Source of the DNA: Takakia lepidozioides
Taxonomy: Eukaryota; Streptophyta; Takakiopsida; Takakiales; Takakiaceae
Direction: 5' to 3'
Length of the DNA: 64,000 bases
Assembly (NCBI GenBank): GCA_030704615.1
Contig: CM060731.1
Location: forward strand, 75,248,756 to 75,312,755
The notes beneath the pieces were generated by a model. It was not told the origin of the DNA. It saw nothing but the letters and a program-made list of their open reading frames with translations, and searched no databases. Position numbers and translations under genes: made by a program. Position 1 is the stretch's first letter; each line of letters starts with the position of its first letter. Shown here piece after piece: positions 32,275-41,879 of the stretch.

Positions 32275-33220
32275 TGACTTTCAGAATTTTTCATCCCGCA
32301 TGTGGAAACCGATATGCAGATGGTCAACTGGAAACAATAGCGGCAGCAACGCATTGATAGAACAAGGCACTGCTAATGAAGGTACCTTCTTCAACGCATT
32401 TCAGCCTGTTTTCCCTGTTAGTAGAGTCGTCCCTATTTTTTCATGTTGAATTCTGCAAGTTAGCTCGTTGGTGGATCTATGGTGGTTTTGGAGTGATTTT
32501 GTGCTCCATGTACCTTCTTCTTCAACCTATTTCAGTCTGTTTTGCCCTCTCATCATTAGGGTTTAGGGTGTTTGCTGGAAGAACTTCATGCCATCAGTGT
32601 CAGCTGCTAGTATCAAGGCTGAGGATGTATTCATGATTTGTCCACAGGCAGGGATAGCTGAGGACCAGGGATAGAGGTCCAGATTCATCCAAGAGGGCCG
32701 GATTTCAAACACAAGTTTCTTTCTGCTTCCCTGTGGATCAATAGCTACAAGCAATCGCGCGAGGAGATGGTCAACTGGAAACATCAGCGGCAACAGTGCA
32801 ATTGATAGAACAAGGCGATGCTAATGAAGGTACATTCTTCAACACATTTCAGCCTGTTTTTCCCTGTTATCATAGTTTTTCCTTGTTTTTGCCTGAAGGA
32901 GCAGGGATAGAGTGTGGGTCCAGATTCATCCACGAGGGTTGGACTTCAAGCTCCAGATTACCTTGATTCCATGTGGGTCAGTAGCTACAAGAAACCTACA
33001 TGGGTAGATGGTAAACTAAAGGCAGCTATTGCAGCGGCACAGATGATAAAATCAGGCACCTCAACCATGACCACAGCTTCTGAAAGAGGATCAAGAGAGG
33101 GAGTCCACAATGCCTCTTCTGACATTTCTGGGCATGTGAAGATACTTTGTGCGGCAGACAGCCTGACAGAGGCTCTACAGATTCTAAACTAATGAGGCAT
33201 TTTAGCAGATTCAGATATGT
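32275..33220 (+). pseudogene. OSB PDF-motif fragments (three copies) and linker
   Basis: Copy at 32.31-32.42 kb: ALIEQGTANEGTFFN tail. Copy at 32.68-32.80 kb: VQIHPRGPDFKHKFLSASLW then INSYKQ, the only copy with the exact PDFKHK consensus. Copy at 32.92-33.07 kb: DSMWVSSYKKPTWVDGKLKA then a linker GSREGVHNASSDISGHVKIL and a PPR-like DSLTEALQILN before a stop. That linker DNA also occurs at 61.2 kb. Confidence 0.65.
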
Positions 33221-33849
33221 ATGTCTGTCTCTTGCTTAAGTGCATCACTGTCACCAACCAGGGCAAAGGTGGGGCCACTCCTTGGATTAAAACGTATAAA
33301 TATGTTGGCTTCCTTTAGCATGCAAAGGAGAGAAGGAAAAGACATAAACAGTTCGGTTTTCCTTCAGACCTATGTTTGATCCAATCTCAGATGTGGGGAG
33401 GTTGATATTTTTTAGTGTGCAGTTTACCTTCCACTCTCAAACTTCTACAACTCAAAATTTGGCATTGGTAGTAATTCATCCCAATAGTGTCGAGTTCAAT
33501 CTATTCGCAGCAGACTCAGCTGTAACTTTGGGAAATTTCATCAGCTAGGTTTGACAACCTACGGTGTTGAAGGGATTTGTAGAGGAACTCAGTGTATGGA
33601 GGGCTCACTCTGTTTTGGGTGATGGCGGCACGTTTTGCAGTTGGCTGGGCTTCACTGCTTGCTCACCGAAGACCATGGCGTGTCTCTCATATTGCAGCGG
33701 TACTGTTCATTCTCCTCGTCAGCTTGTGCAATCCTTATCTTTGGAGATGTACTTCAATGAAGGAAGGGCAGAGGGAGGATGGTTTCCAGTGGGCAGCTAG
33801 TTAGATTGTACTCATAAGACGTTGTTTGCCGTAGCCTTGTGGACCTTGA

Positions 33850-34262
33850 CCCCGCGCCCAGTTTGAGCGGGAACAAAAGGGACAGAACCTACCTCTGTCA
33901 GGGGCTGACGTTGGTAGTAAGACTTACCTTCATATATAGAATTAATCCGGGTTCCAATATCAGAGGTACCAATATCAGTTCTGTCGATCAACACATTGGC
34001 ACACTAGGGGAACAAATTTTTGTCCATTATGATATAGTCCACAATGGAACGTTCCCCAGTTTGGGATTTCTCACGAGTCCACTGCACTTGGTCACCTCTT
34101 GTCTTGTTATTCTAGGTCAAAAGCTGAAGCTCTTCCAGACAGTTAATTAACCGTCTGCCATTAGAATTCAGCTCGTCCTCACCAGAAGACCCAATGATAT
34201 CGTCCTGATGGAGCCCTTTGCCCACTTGGGCATTGAAGTCACCTTGCAATAGCACCACAGAC
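33850..34262 (-). pseudogene. LINE endonuclease fragment
   Basis: Minus strand reads GDFNAQVGKGLHQDD, NGRRLINCLEELQLLT and GERSIVDYIIMDKN. The GDFNA and DYI motifs are hallmarks of the apurinic-type endonuclease of non-LTR retrotransposons, which nicks target DNA to prime reverse transcription. Only part of the domain remains, with stops. Confidence 0.75.
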
Positions 34263-35260
34263 ATGAAGAGAAGCTTTGGAATGAGACACTTTTCTGACCC
34301 CAGTCAATGGTGGGACAATGTGGGTGGATGGTCAACTGGAAACAGCAGCGGCAACAACGCAATTGATAGAGCAAGGCATTGCTGATGAAGGTACCTTCTT
34401 CAACACATTTCAGCCTGAGGGCACCTTCTGGTTTGACCTGTTTCAGCCTGTTTTTCCTCTCATCCTCCTCAGCCCTGAAGCATATGTATTGAATTCTGTA
34501 AGTTAGCTCGTTGGGTGGATCTGCGGTGCTTTGGAGTGACTTTGCAAGTTACTGCCGAGGGTGGCAGCATGACAGTACCTAAAAAAAGATAATAGAGATG
34601 GAGAGAAGCTTTCAAGGAATGAATACTTCTCTGACCCTAGTCAGTGGTGGGACAATATGAGTAGATGGTCAACTGGAAATAGCAGCGGCAGCAGCGCAAT
34701 TGATAGAACAAGGGACTGCTAATGAAGGTACCTTCTTCAACACATTTCAGCCTGTTTTTCCTTGTTATCAGAGTCGTCCCTAAATTTCCAGATGGCCGGA
34801 TTCCAAGCTCCAGATTACCTATGATTCCATGTGGAAGGATAGCTACAAGAAACCTGCATGGGTAGATGGTCAACTGGAAGCCATTGTAGCACCTGCAAAG
34901 GCATGATGTACGCATTGTTAGTGTGGAGGAGGGGTAGCTGTTGATGCAGGGAGAGGATCGTGGGTGCAAAATCATCCAAGAGGGCCAGATTTGGAGCAAG
35001 GAACAGCGCTGGCAGGAGTTCTATAAATATGATCCACAACGGTGGGACAATATTGTCAACAGGGTGAGTTTTCTTCATGCAACATCGTAGGGAGTTTGAC
35101 AGAACTTTGTATTTAAATATGTTAGTGTGGAGGGAGGGCTAGCCGCTGATGCAAGGATGGACTGTGGGTTCAGGACCACCCAAGAGGGCTACCAGCAGTG
35201 GAAGTAGCAGCATTTGGTCAATAGCAGCAGCAAGAATTAGCAACGTCAAACTCATCAATC
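34260..35260 (+). pseudogene. OSB PDF-motif fragments (five copies)
   Basis: At 34.27-34.40 kb and 34.61-34.74 kb a first-half QWWDN is joined directly to the downstream GRWSTGNSSG-type phase of the same exon, showing the same internal deletion twice. At 34.80-34.90 kb: SKLQITYDSMWKDSYKKPAW. At 34.97-35.06 kb: IWSKEQRWQEFYKYDPQRWD, a divergent PDF first half. At 35.13-35.23 kb a degenerate HPRG-type start. All are fragmentary. Confidence 0.6.
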
Positions 35261-35432
35261 AGGTACTTGCTTCTGTATACATTTCATCCTCTTTTCAACG
35301 TAGTCCCTGCTTGGACAGCCTATAGGGTTGTATAAAACAGGACTTTGGAACCTTCCAACCCGGGTGCTTTGTTATTGGTCTATCGAGGTCTGATTTGAAA
35401 TGTTTTCATTGCATTTTGCAGGTGAACTCATC

Positions 35433-36610
35433 ATGGAAGAAGAGTTGGAAGTAAAAGTCCTGCTCGTTGGAGGAGATGCATCACCAAACAGGCTTGGTTC
35501 TGTGTTCACTATGCAAGGTGTCACATACAAATGCATCTGAGCAGAAATTCTAGGTGATGAGCTTGTCTCAGCAAAATTTCATTTCCTTTCCATGGGGGGT
35601 AGTGTCCTTTCAGCCAAGCAGGAAGAGAGGATGGTTCTGAAAGAGGATACTGTACACATTAAGATTTCAGACCAAAATGATGGGGACCAAGGATTGAAAA
35701 GACCTCTATCTTCCAGTGGTTCTACGATCTTGCGTGGGGACAGACCAGGCGAGGACCCGACACCAGGTCTACCAAGATGAGGGATAGACCCTGATACACC
35801 CTTTGCTGGCGATGGTGGAAATGAAGACCATGCACATGAGCATGCACTTCAGCAGAGATCAAGTAGATTGTGCAGCAAGTTGGCTACATCCAACGATATT
35901 CAAAAATGGCAGAAAGAGATTAGAGCCGTTGAAAGGAAAATCTCTGCAGAAGGACGATGTGACAAGTTTGAGCTGATGACAAAGGATCAACAAGGACAAG
36001 CAATGTTCCACATATGGTGTGTTGAGTGTGAGGATGTTTATGCACGGTCTGGGAAAAACAAACCATATGATGCATGTGTGCAACTTTATGAGATCTCATT
36101 TGAGGAGTGAGGGGCATCGCATAGCCTATGAGAGGCGTCATGGGAAGGGATCATCACAATGTGTTATCAGCCCTGTAAATGCAGATGAAGCATTAGATGC
36201 AAATTGGGTTCGGATTGTGCTGTATTTTTTTTGTTGATGAGGAGACTGCGATCCAAACTACAAACAGGAAAGGTAGACCAGGGAAAACCTGCAGAGGAGC
36301 AACCAAAGGCACTTGGTATTTGGGCAGGGTTCAAAGAATGCGGAAGAAAATCAATAAGCGGTTTGTAGAATGTAGGGATTCTGTTGATTTATTGGAGCGT
36401 CCTTCTCATATGGAGATTGGGTGAGCAAGGTACCAAAAAATTCGAGGAGGGGTCTATACGTACGATTTGACGGATAACATGATGGTTGATTTGGATTCCA
36501 TTATCGCGTTAGCATGTTTAAAGTACAATGTCAAGTCAAACACATATGTTCTTGATGCAAATGATCGAAAAGTCTTTGACAACTTTATCAAAGGCAAATA
36601 TTTTTTTTAA
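35433..36610 (+). pseudogene. Broken zinc-finger-like gene carried in the TIR element
   Basis: One frame from ATG 35433 runs with two stops (about 35,538 and 35,778) to 36,110, then continues after frameshifts to 36,610. Readable parts: MEEELEVKVLLVGGDASPNR, IQKWQKEIRAVERKISAEGR, HIWCVECEDVYARSGKNKPY, then (shifted) FMRSHLRSEGHRIAYERRHG, GATKGTWYLGRVQRMRKKIN and GGVYTYDLTDNMMVDLDSII. W-C-x2-C followed by H-x4-GH suggests a C2H2/BED-like finger. I do not recognise the full protein. Since it fills the right half of the TIR element it may be a captured gene or a transposon-encoded accessory protein. Confidence 0.4.
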
Positions 36611-36909
36611 TTAATTTGTTAGATTTTATTATGTTTTAAATGAATAAATTTGATATAATATAAAAACATACATATACATATTGGAGGGTTATTTTTAATG
36701 ATGGAAAATGAGAATATACATACAGAAGGGGGTACTTTCTAAAAATTGTAAATTTTTGTATATTTACAGGAGGGGATTTTATAATCTTCAAAAGTATGTA
36801 CAGAGGGGTATAAATTATCCAAGGACCCGTATACAGGGGGTTTTTTATTAGGTGACGAACGCACGTGATACGCACAGTTTATAAAGAGTGCACCCCCCGG
36901 GCCGGAAAT

Positions 36910-37570
36910 CTTGACAGATTCGTACTTTGCGATTGTTTCATGGGCACGACCACTATAGGCAATACCCAATCGCTATAAGGTACAGGATAAATGAATCCAA
37001 CAGCTAACAATTTGTCCAACTCTTCTTAACCATCAGAGAATATTTAGGATTCAATCGATGTGGCGTTGTCGTACTGGCATTGCTCCTTCCTCCAATATAA
37101 TGCGATGCTGACAAATTTATGGGGGCACACCCCGAAGATCAGTATAGGTCCATGCAAAAGCCGTACGATGTTTATGGAAAAACTCCTTCCACATAGACAA
37201 TTCATTGATGGGATTGCCGCAATCATCATTTGATGGGATTGCCGCAGAAATTATAATGTCATTGGGCTCAGCAGCTGTATTCAAATTCAAGGTTTGATAA
37301 GGGTCCTTCTTTATTAATGGAGCACGGTTATCATCAGCCGAATCATACCACGCGATATCTTCCGACGTGGTGGCCTCTTCCCACTCAGATTCATGCTGCA
37401 CCATATAAGAAGATCGGGCTCCCTCCCATCGCAAGATAGCATCATCAGAGTCACTATCAAAATCACCATGCCAGGGGTACTCTCCTAGATTAGCACAACG
37501 GTAGATCCGCCGGCTCCGTGTATGTTTTAGGTGACAATGGTAGAACTTGAAGATCACTATCCGTATCACT
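36910..37570 (-). pseudogene. pol: RT N-terminal part of the second gypsy element
   Basis: Minus strand: WKEFFHKHRTAFAWTYTDLR leads into RT, with IYPVPYSDWVLPIVVVP just before the insertion site. It resumes at 31,560 as DFQKLNVVTRKDYFPLPF on the other side of the TIR element. An acidic linker (GDFDSDSDDAILRWEG) precedes it. Confidence 0.75.
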
Positions 37571-37612
37571 GGTCCTCTCGTCAGCTTCAGAGATAAACTC
37601 AGATTCGATCTC

Positions 37613-38071
37613 TTATGTCTCCCTATGATATGCTACTAGGTACATTTGCAACACCACCTTTTGTTCTCTTTTTCCCAGAGTCAGAGTGTCTTTCCCCCAA
37701 TCATTTTTAGCTTTAGATTGGAACAACCATGGTCGTCCTAATAAGATGGGGTAAGAATAGGCCGAGACATTTAGTCGGAAGACAACATAATCAATGGAAT
37801 ACTCAATAGCAGCAATTATAGTTGGCACGGCAGTCAGGACGCCCATTGGTTTGACACGGCTTTGATCAGCCATCCGTAACACCAATCGAGTGTTCTGTAA
37901 ACCACTGAGTCCTAGCTCCTCCATTGTGTTGGAACTCATTAAATTGACACTAGAACCACCGTCAATTTGAACTCCAGTAATAACAACGTCATCTATTGTC
38001 ACATCAAGGACGGGGGCACCTGGATCCGGATTGAGTGTGGATATACTCACTTCATGAAAGTCGTTTTTCAT
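37613..38071 (-). pseudogene. Aspartic protease of the second gypsy element
   Basis: 152-codon frame with VVITGVQIDGGSSVNLMSSN, a retropepsin active-site loop in the D-G-G-S form seen in plant gypsy elements, followed by LVLRMADQSRVKPMGVL and SYPILLGRPWLFQSKA. It processes the Gag-Pol polyprotein. Confidence 0.8.
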
Positions 38072-38215
38072 TGCCTATTTCCGTACTAGAGATGACTGCA
38101 ACAGTTGCCGCAAAGAAATAGCAGGTTGCAACATGTCCAGGTCTTTAAGTATATCATAATGAACCAAGCCCTTAGTCAGTGCCATGACCCTTCTCCGCCG
38201 AGACCCCTTGGGGTG

Positions 38216-39400
38216 TCATATCTTGCCATTGCCCATTTTCGGACCAGTATACTTCCCTCTATTTCTCCGCTGGACTGGCTCCGTTCTAGATTGGGGTATC
38301 GCAACTGAGATGACAGGATCCGGGTCGATAGAGTCCACGATAGTGCAAGGTGGATGGACAACCAAACTAGGCGATATCATCGTTGGTATCGGATGAATAT
38401 CGGGCATAATGGGCAAAGATCGTTGTACCTCCTCCATTGGCTTGGAATTCATGCTATCGGGGGTTTTTAAGGCAGAGTTTTCCACGATAGGGTCCATCGG
38501 CAATAACTTACGAGCCCTGGTGGTAACCGCTTTAACCATGGGATTATCTGTCTCAGCATTAAAATAATAAGATTGGAAAGGGGTATCGGCTGCTTCCATC
38601 TTGCCTTTGCCTTTTAAGGTGGCTATCTTATCAGCCAAATTCATATCACTCACACATTCTTGCACTGTTACTCGGTTCACAACTCGATTGGTATTAGTAT
38701 TTCTAAAAGAATGTGACGGCCTTGCAGTTGGTGGTACTGGTCCTGAACCAGGAAATGTAGGGATTGATGAGGTTTGCTGATGGATGGGATTTTGGGGGTA
38801 TGGACTCTCACATTGTTCAACAGTATGTCCCTGACCTCCACAACGCCCACAAAGCGGGATATAATCAACCGGGGCTTTCGGATTAGGGCATTCGCTGGCA
38901 ATATGTCCCATCTCATGACAACGATAGCAAATCGGATATTGGCCATTCCTCAATCGTCGAGCCGGTGGCCGATAAGGAGCATTGGTCTGTTGTGGATACA
39001 TTTGCTGCTGTTGGCCTCCTCCGCCCCCATAGGTTTGATTGGAGAACAGCCGCAATTGGTACTGCCGCCATTGGTACTAGTACAATAGGTGGTACAATAG
39101 GTGGTGCAGGGGCTGCAATAGGGGACGCAATAGGTGGTGCCGATGCAGCTGCCTGTGCGGCTAATAATGCTCGTCGTGCTATCCTGACTGCCAATCGATC
39201 AGATCTGGCTTTAGCCTTATGTTCGGCGGTTACGGGAGATTCCCTCATACCCCATAACCCCTTCTTCTTAATTGACAATACAAGATGATCTCCTCGATTT
39301 CTTGCAACAGTCAATTCAAGTGTTCTTAACGTTTCCTCTTGTTCAGGCAATAGTTGAATCTGCTCCTCCTGCGCTATCGCAAGAGCTAGCATCTCCATTT
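38216..39400 (-). pseudogene. gag: Gag nucleocapsid region of the second gypsy element
   Basis: Minus strand has two perfect CCHC zinc knuckles, CYRCHEMGHIASEC and CGRCGGQGHTVEQC, preceded by QMYPQQTNAPYRPPARRLR and, further upstream, an Ala/Pro-rich low-complexity stretch (APPIASPIAAPAPPIVPPIV) in another frame. The capsid helices expected in gypsy gag are not readable, so the capsid region is deleted or too diverged. Confidence 0.75.
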
Positions 39401-39640
39401 TTTGTTAACTGAGAACAAGGAGGCTCATCCGTCTCCCACGCCTTCTTCTGAGTCCAAAAACATTATGAAATCTCTGTCTTTTTATGTTGCTTACATAAAC
39501 TACAATAAGGACATAGTTTGAAACCAGGTGGGGAAACCTTACTATTACGAATGACTTCCCCCGTCATCTCGTAATTCCTCAACAGAAAGTAATTATCTTG
39601 AAATTTTAGTAAAGCATCACTATAGCAAACCGCATCGTCT

Positions 39641-39659
39641 TTCCCCGGCAGCGGCGCCA
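39641..39659 (-). other. Primer-binding site of the second gypsy element
   Basis: Minus strand TGGCGCCGCTGCCGGGGAA closely matches the TGGCGCCGTTGCCGGGGA site common to Tat/Athila/Ogre-type plant gypsy elements. It follows TTCTACA, a plausible LTR 3' end (…CA) at about 39,667. Confidence 0.75.
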
Positions 39660-39804
39660 AAAAGATGTAGAATAAAACTAAGATCAATCCTAAAAGAAAA
39701 GATCAATTAGTCTAGAGTTCGTTCGCTGGGGAAAGCACTATACGACTAATGCATAACGATGCTAGACTATTCTATCTCTCTCTATCCCTTCTTTGAAACA
39801 ACTT

Positions 39805-40107
39805 TTACCAACAGTCATCTTCATCTAACACGATCATCATTCTCCCAGATTCATAAATATTCTCTCCATCTTCTATTAACTCTGCTCCATCGGCTGAAAT
39901 CAAATACCATTGCTCTATTATGTTTTTCCTCCAATAATCTCTCTGATACAAAGCCAACAGCTCTCGATACCATTCTTTACTGACTAACCATAGATTGATT
40001 ATCTCTTTGTCGCTACATTGTAGTATTTTAAAGATATCTAGAGACAAACTATTAGGCAGTCCAGTAATTAGTTCTACAGGATATGCTAGTTGTTCTCTTT
40101 CACACAT
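39805..40107 (-). CDS. F-box-like ORF 2 in the LTR-side region
   Basis: 100 aa. VELITGLPNSLSLDIFKILQ and CSDKEIINLWLVSKEWYREL fit the F-box outline (LP--L---I---L---D-----LVSK-WY). F-box proteins bind SKP1 and recruit substrates to SCF ubiquitin ligases. It is paralogous to the frame just upstream and ends in an acidic EDGENIYESG tail. It lies upstream of the primer-binding site in the same orientation as the retroelement. Confidence 0.5.
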   Translation of the reverse strand: MCEREQLAYPVELITGLPNSLSLDIFKILQCSDKEIINLWLVSKEWYRELLALYQRDYWRKNIIEQWYLISADGAELIEDGENIYESGRMMIVLDEDDCW

Positions 40108-40116
40108 CGCTAGTGA

Positions 40117-40431
40117 TCATTCTTCACCACCAATTCTGTTTCTCCAGTCGCTCCAGGGATTTCCCTCACCAAAATTATGATTCCATTCTCTCATAAGTTC
40201 AGGATAGCCTTTAAATGGTCTATACCACTTCTGCAACCAACTATGTTTCCAATAACAACTCCGGTATAGAATGGATATCTCCCTATACCATCCTTTATTG
40301 ACCAATTGCAATAAGAATACTTCTTTATCACTACAACAAAACTTCTGAAAGATTGTTATCGATAAATGGTCTGGTAATTTAGTGATCAACCCTAACACTT
40401 CCTTTATTCCCTCACCATTGCTCTCTGTCAT
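40117..40431 (-). CDS. F-box-like ORF 1 in the LTR-side region
   Basis: 104 aa. LGLITKLPDHLSITIFQKFC and CSDKEVFLLQLVNKGWYREI show the same F-box pattern as the neighbour (39805-40107), followed by a similar SWLQKWYRPF motif. The two frames are separated by only 9 bp and look like a tandem duplication. Both frames are uninterrupted. Confidence 0.5.
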   Translation of the reverse strand: MTESNGEGIKEVLGLITKLPDHLSITIFQKFCCSDKEVFLLQLVNKGWYREISILYRSCYWKHSWLQKWYRPFKGYPELMREWNHNFGEGNPWSDWRNRIGGEE

Positions 40432-41090
40432 GCAAATGATTTTACTTCACAATTGTACTCATACCCTGAATCCAATTGAAGACTATTTCTATCTTTGTCT
40501 CCTTAATCTACTCCTTCTTGAGCTTTGAATATCTCCCTATCGATATTTCTCTTGATAGACCAGAAACTAATTCTCACATCGAATTCTTATCTGTTTCATT
40601 TATGCGCATTCTCACCATCTTATATAATTATGGTTCTTCACTTCTTATACACAAAATCACATTCTCATTCCATCACTCCATTCTTCACACATACACAAAG
40701 TGAATTGCACTTCCTTTTTCTTCTTCCTCTCATTCATAAATCACAACATTGCAAGAACGTAGTACTAAATCTACCATTGTAGAATAACTCTATAGTCTAT
40801 CTTCTACTCACTCTACTCTCCCTACTCTCGGTCACGGCTCTCTGGCTCAATTGACACTTTCTGCTTCTCAAGAACGCATTATATAGCAGGGCGCTTCAAT
40901 AACTGTAATAACCGCTCAAACTCCTTCATCCATCCTTTACAATTATTCATCCATTTCTTCTATCATTCAGTCCAAGATAGACTATCGACTGTATACAAGA
41001 TATCGAAGAACACTGCCCTATCGCAGCAATATCGAAGGTATCGCAGGCTATATCGATGAGAAAGATATTAAAAAATTCTGAAAATTGTCA
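40432..41090. other. Pyrimidine-rich region, probably upstream LTR sequence
   Basis: Strongly pyrimidine-biased on the plus strand with no coding evidence. If 39,668-41,090 is one LTR it is about 1.4 kb. This cannot be tested here because the partner LTR is deleted. Confidence 0.35.
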
Positions 41091-41140
41091 TTAAGTCAGG
41101 AATTCCTATTATTCCATCTGCTTCTCTCTGTAGTCCCTTT

Positions 41141-41551
41141 TTGTCTCCGTTGGCAGAGACTCATAGCAATATAGGCCGCGTTTTGGGCTCCATGGTGTAT
41201 CCGGAGAACCTCAAAGTTCCTTTGTGTCGCATGGTTAGCCTTCCAGTTGTAAGGCAAGCATTGCCAGGGGACATCAATCGACTGAAGCACAACTTCAGAG
41301 AGGGGTACAAACGGGGGTCGGCAGCATTCTACGTTTCCATTGAGAATGACCAGGGTGATACAAGGGGCCCCACTGCAGAGGAGCTTCAGAATTGGAGCCC
41401 CCACTGGCACACTGTAAATGCCGAGTTTGAAGCCTCTCTGAAGACTAATCCCACATTCGCACACATGGCAGGGAAGATGTTCTTCGTTTGGGACGGGAAC
41501 CACAGGATGCTTGCCTGGACAGAGTACATTGCTGAAATGCATTTGACCTGA
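41141..41551 (+). pseudogene. 3' part of interrupted gene; ParB/Srx-like motif
   Basis: 136-codon frame after a plausible acceptor TCTCTGTAG at about 41,130. Readable: VRQALPGDINRLKHNFREGY, RGSAAFYVSIENDQGD, PTAEELQNWSPHWHTVNAEF and MFFVWDGNHRMLAWTEYIAE. The D-G-N-H-R-x2-A motif is like the ParB/sulfiredoxin fold (DGxHRxxA), which binds nucleotides or DNA. It ends three bases before the right inverted-repeat arm, and is probably the far end of the gene that starts at about 29,490. Confidence 0.4.
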
Positions 41552-41553
41552 CT

Positions 41554-41869
41554 ACACACATAAGCAGCACACACAAGAGGTCATTTTGGGTTGATGGTCG
41601 GTCATATCCTCCATGGATCATGACACAACGTCAAGGACAATGTGGTGAGGGCACCTTCTTCTTCGACCTATCTCAGCCTGTTTTGCCCTCTCATCAGACT
41701 CGGTCTTGAGATGCATATTGAATTCTGTAAGTTAGCTCGTTGGGTGGATCTGTGGTGGTTTGGAGTGACTTTGACAAGTTACTAATGTGGCAGCAAGAAA
41801 GTATCCAAAAACAGATAACAGAGATGAGGAGAAGCTTTGGAATGAACACTTTTCCGACCCCAGTCAATG
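41554..41869 (+). repeat. Right arm of the ~310-bp inverted repeat; OSB-derived
   Basis: Mirror copy of 29,138-29,448. It contains KYPKTDNRDEEKLWNEHFSD then PSQWW, an OSB PDF first half, and loses similarity right after it. Confidence 0.75.
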
Positions 41870-41879
41870 GTGGGAAGCT

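Larger units (their letters stand above)
31570..36903. mobile_element. 5.3-kb TIR DNA element inserted in the gypsy RT
   Basis: The ends are mirror images: GGGGGGTGCACTCC at the left and, reverse-complemented, GGGGGGTGCACTC at the right (ending 36,898). A 9-bp duplication of RT sequence flanks it (GGAAATCCT at 31,561 and GGAAATCTT at 36,904, 8 of 9 matching). Removing the insert and one duplicate reconnects the RT reading frame. Both subterminal regions carry many ACAGGAGGGGGTTATTT-like repeats. A 9-bp duplication fits Mutator-like elements, though no transposase is recognisable inside. The cargo is OSB fragments, a SINE head, a LINE scrap and a broken zinc-finger-like gene, so it is non-autonomous. 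Confidence 0.8.
29853..41090 (-). mobile_element. Second Ty3/gypsy element, split by a DNA transposon and 3' truncated
   Basis: On the minus strand: probable LTR-side region with two F-box-like frames (about 41,090-39,670), primer-binding site (39,659-39,641), gag zinc knuckles (38.7-39.0 kb), aspartic protease (38.07-37.61 kb), start of RT (37.2-36.91 kb), then a 5.3-kb insertion, then the rest of RT, RNase H and integrase (31.56-29.85 kb). The element stops inside integrase before its second catalytic Asp, so the distal integrase and right LTR are deleted. Gag capsid is also missing. Codon reading is much cleaner than in the 13-25 kb element, so it is probably younger. Confidence 0.85.

Noticed and set aside
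33564-33804. Hydrophobic ORF that might be a small membrane protein
   Set aside because: Short, inside a pseudogene-filled TIR element, with no start context or homology I recognise.
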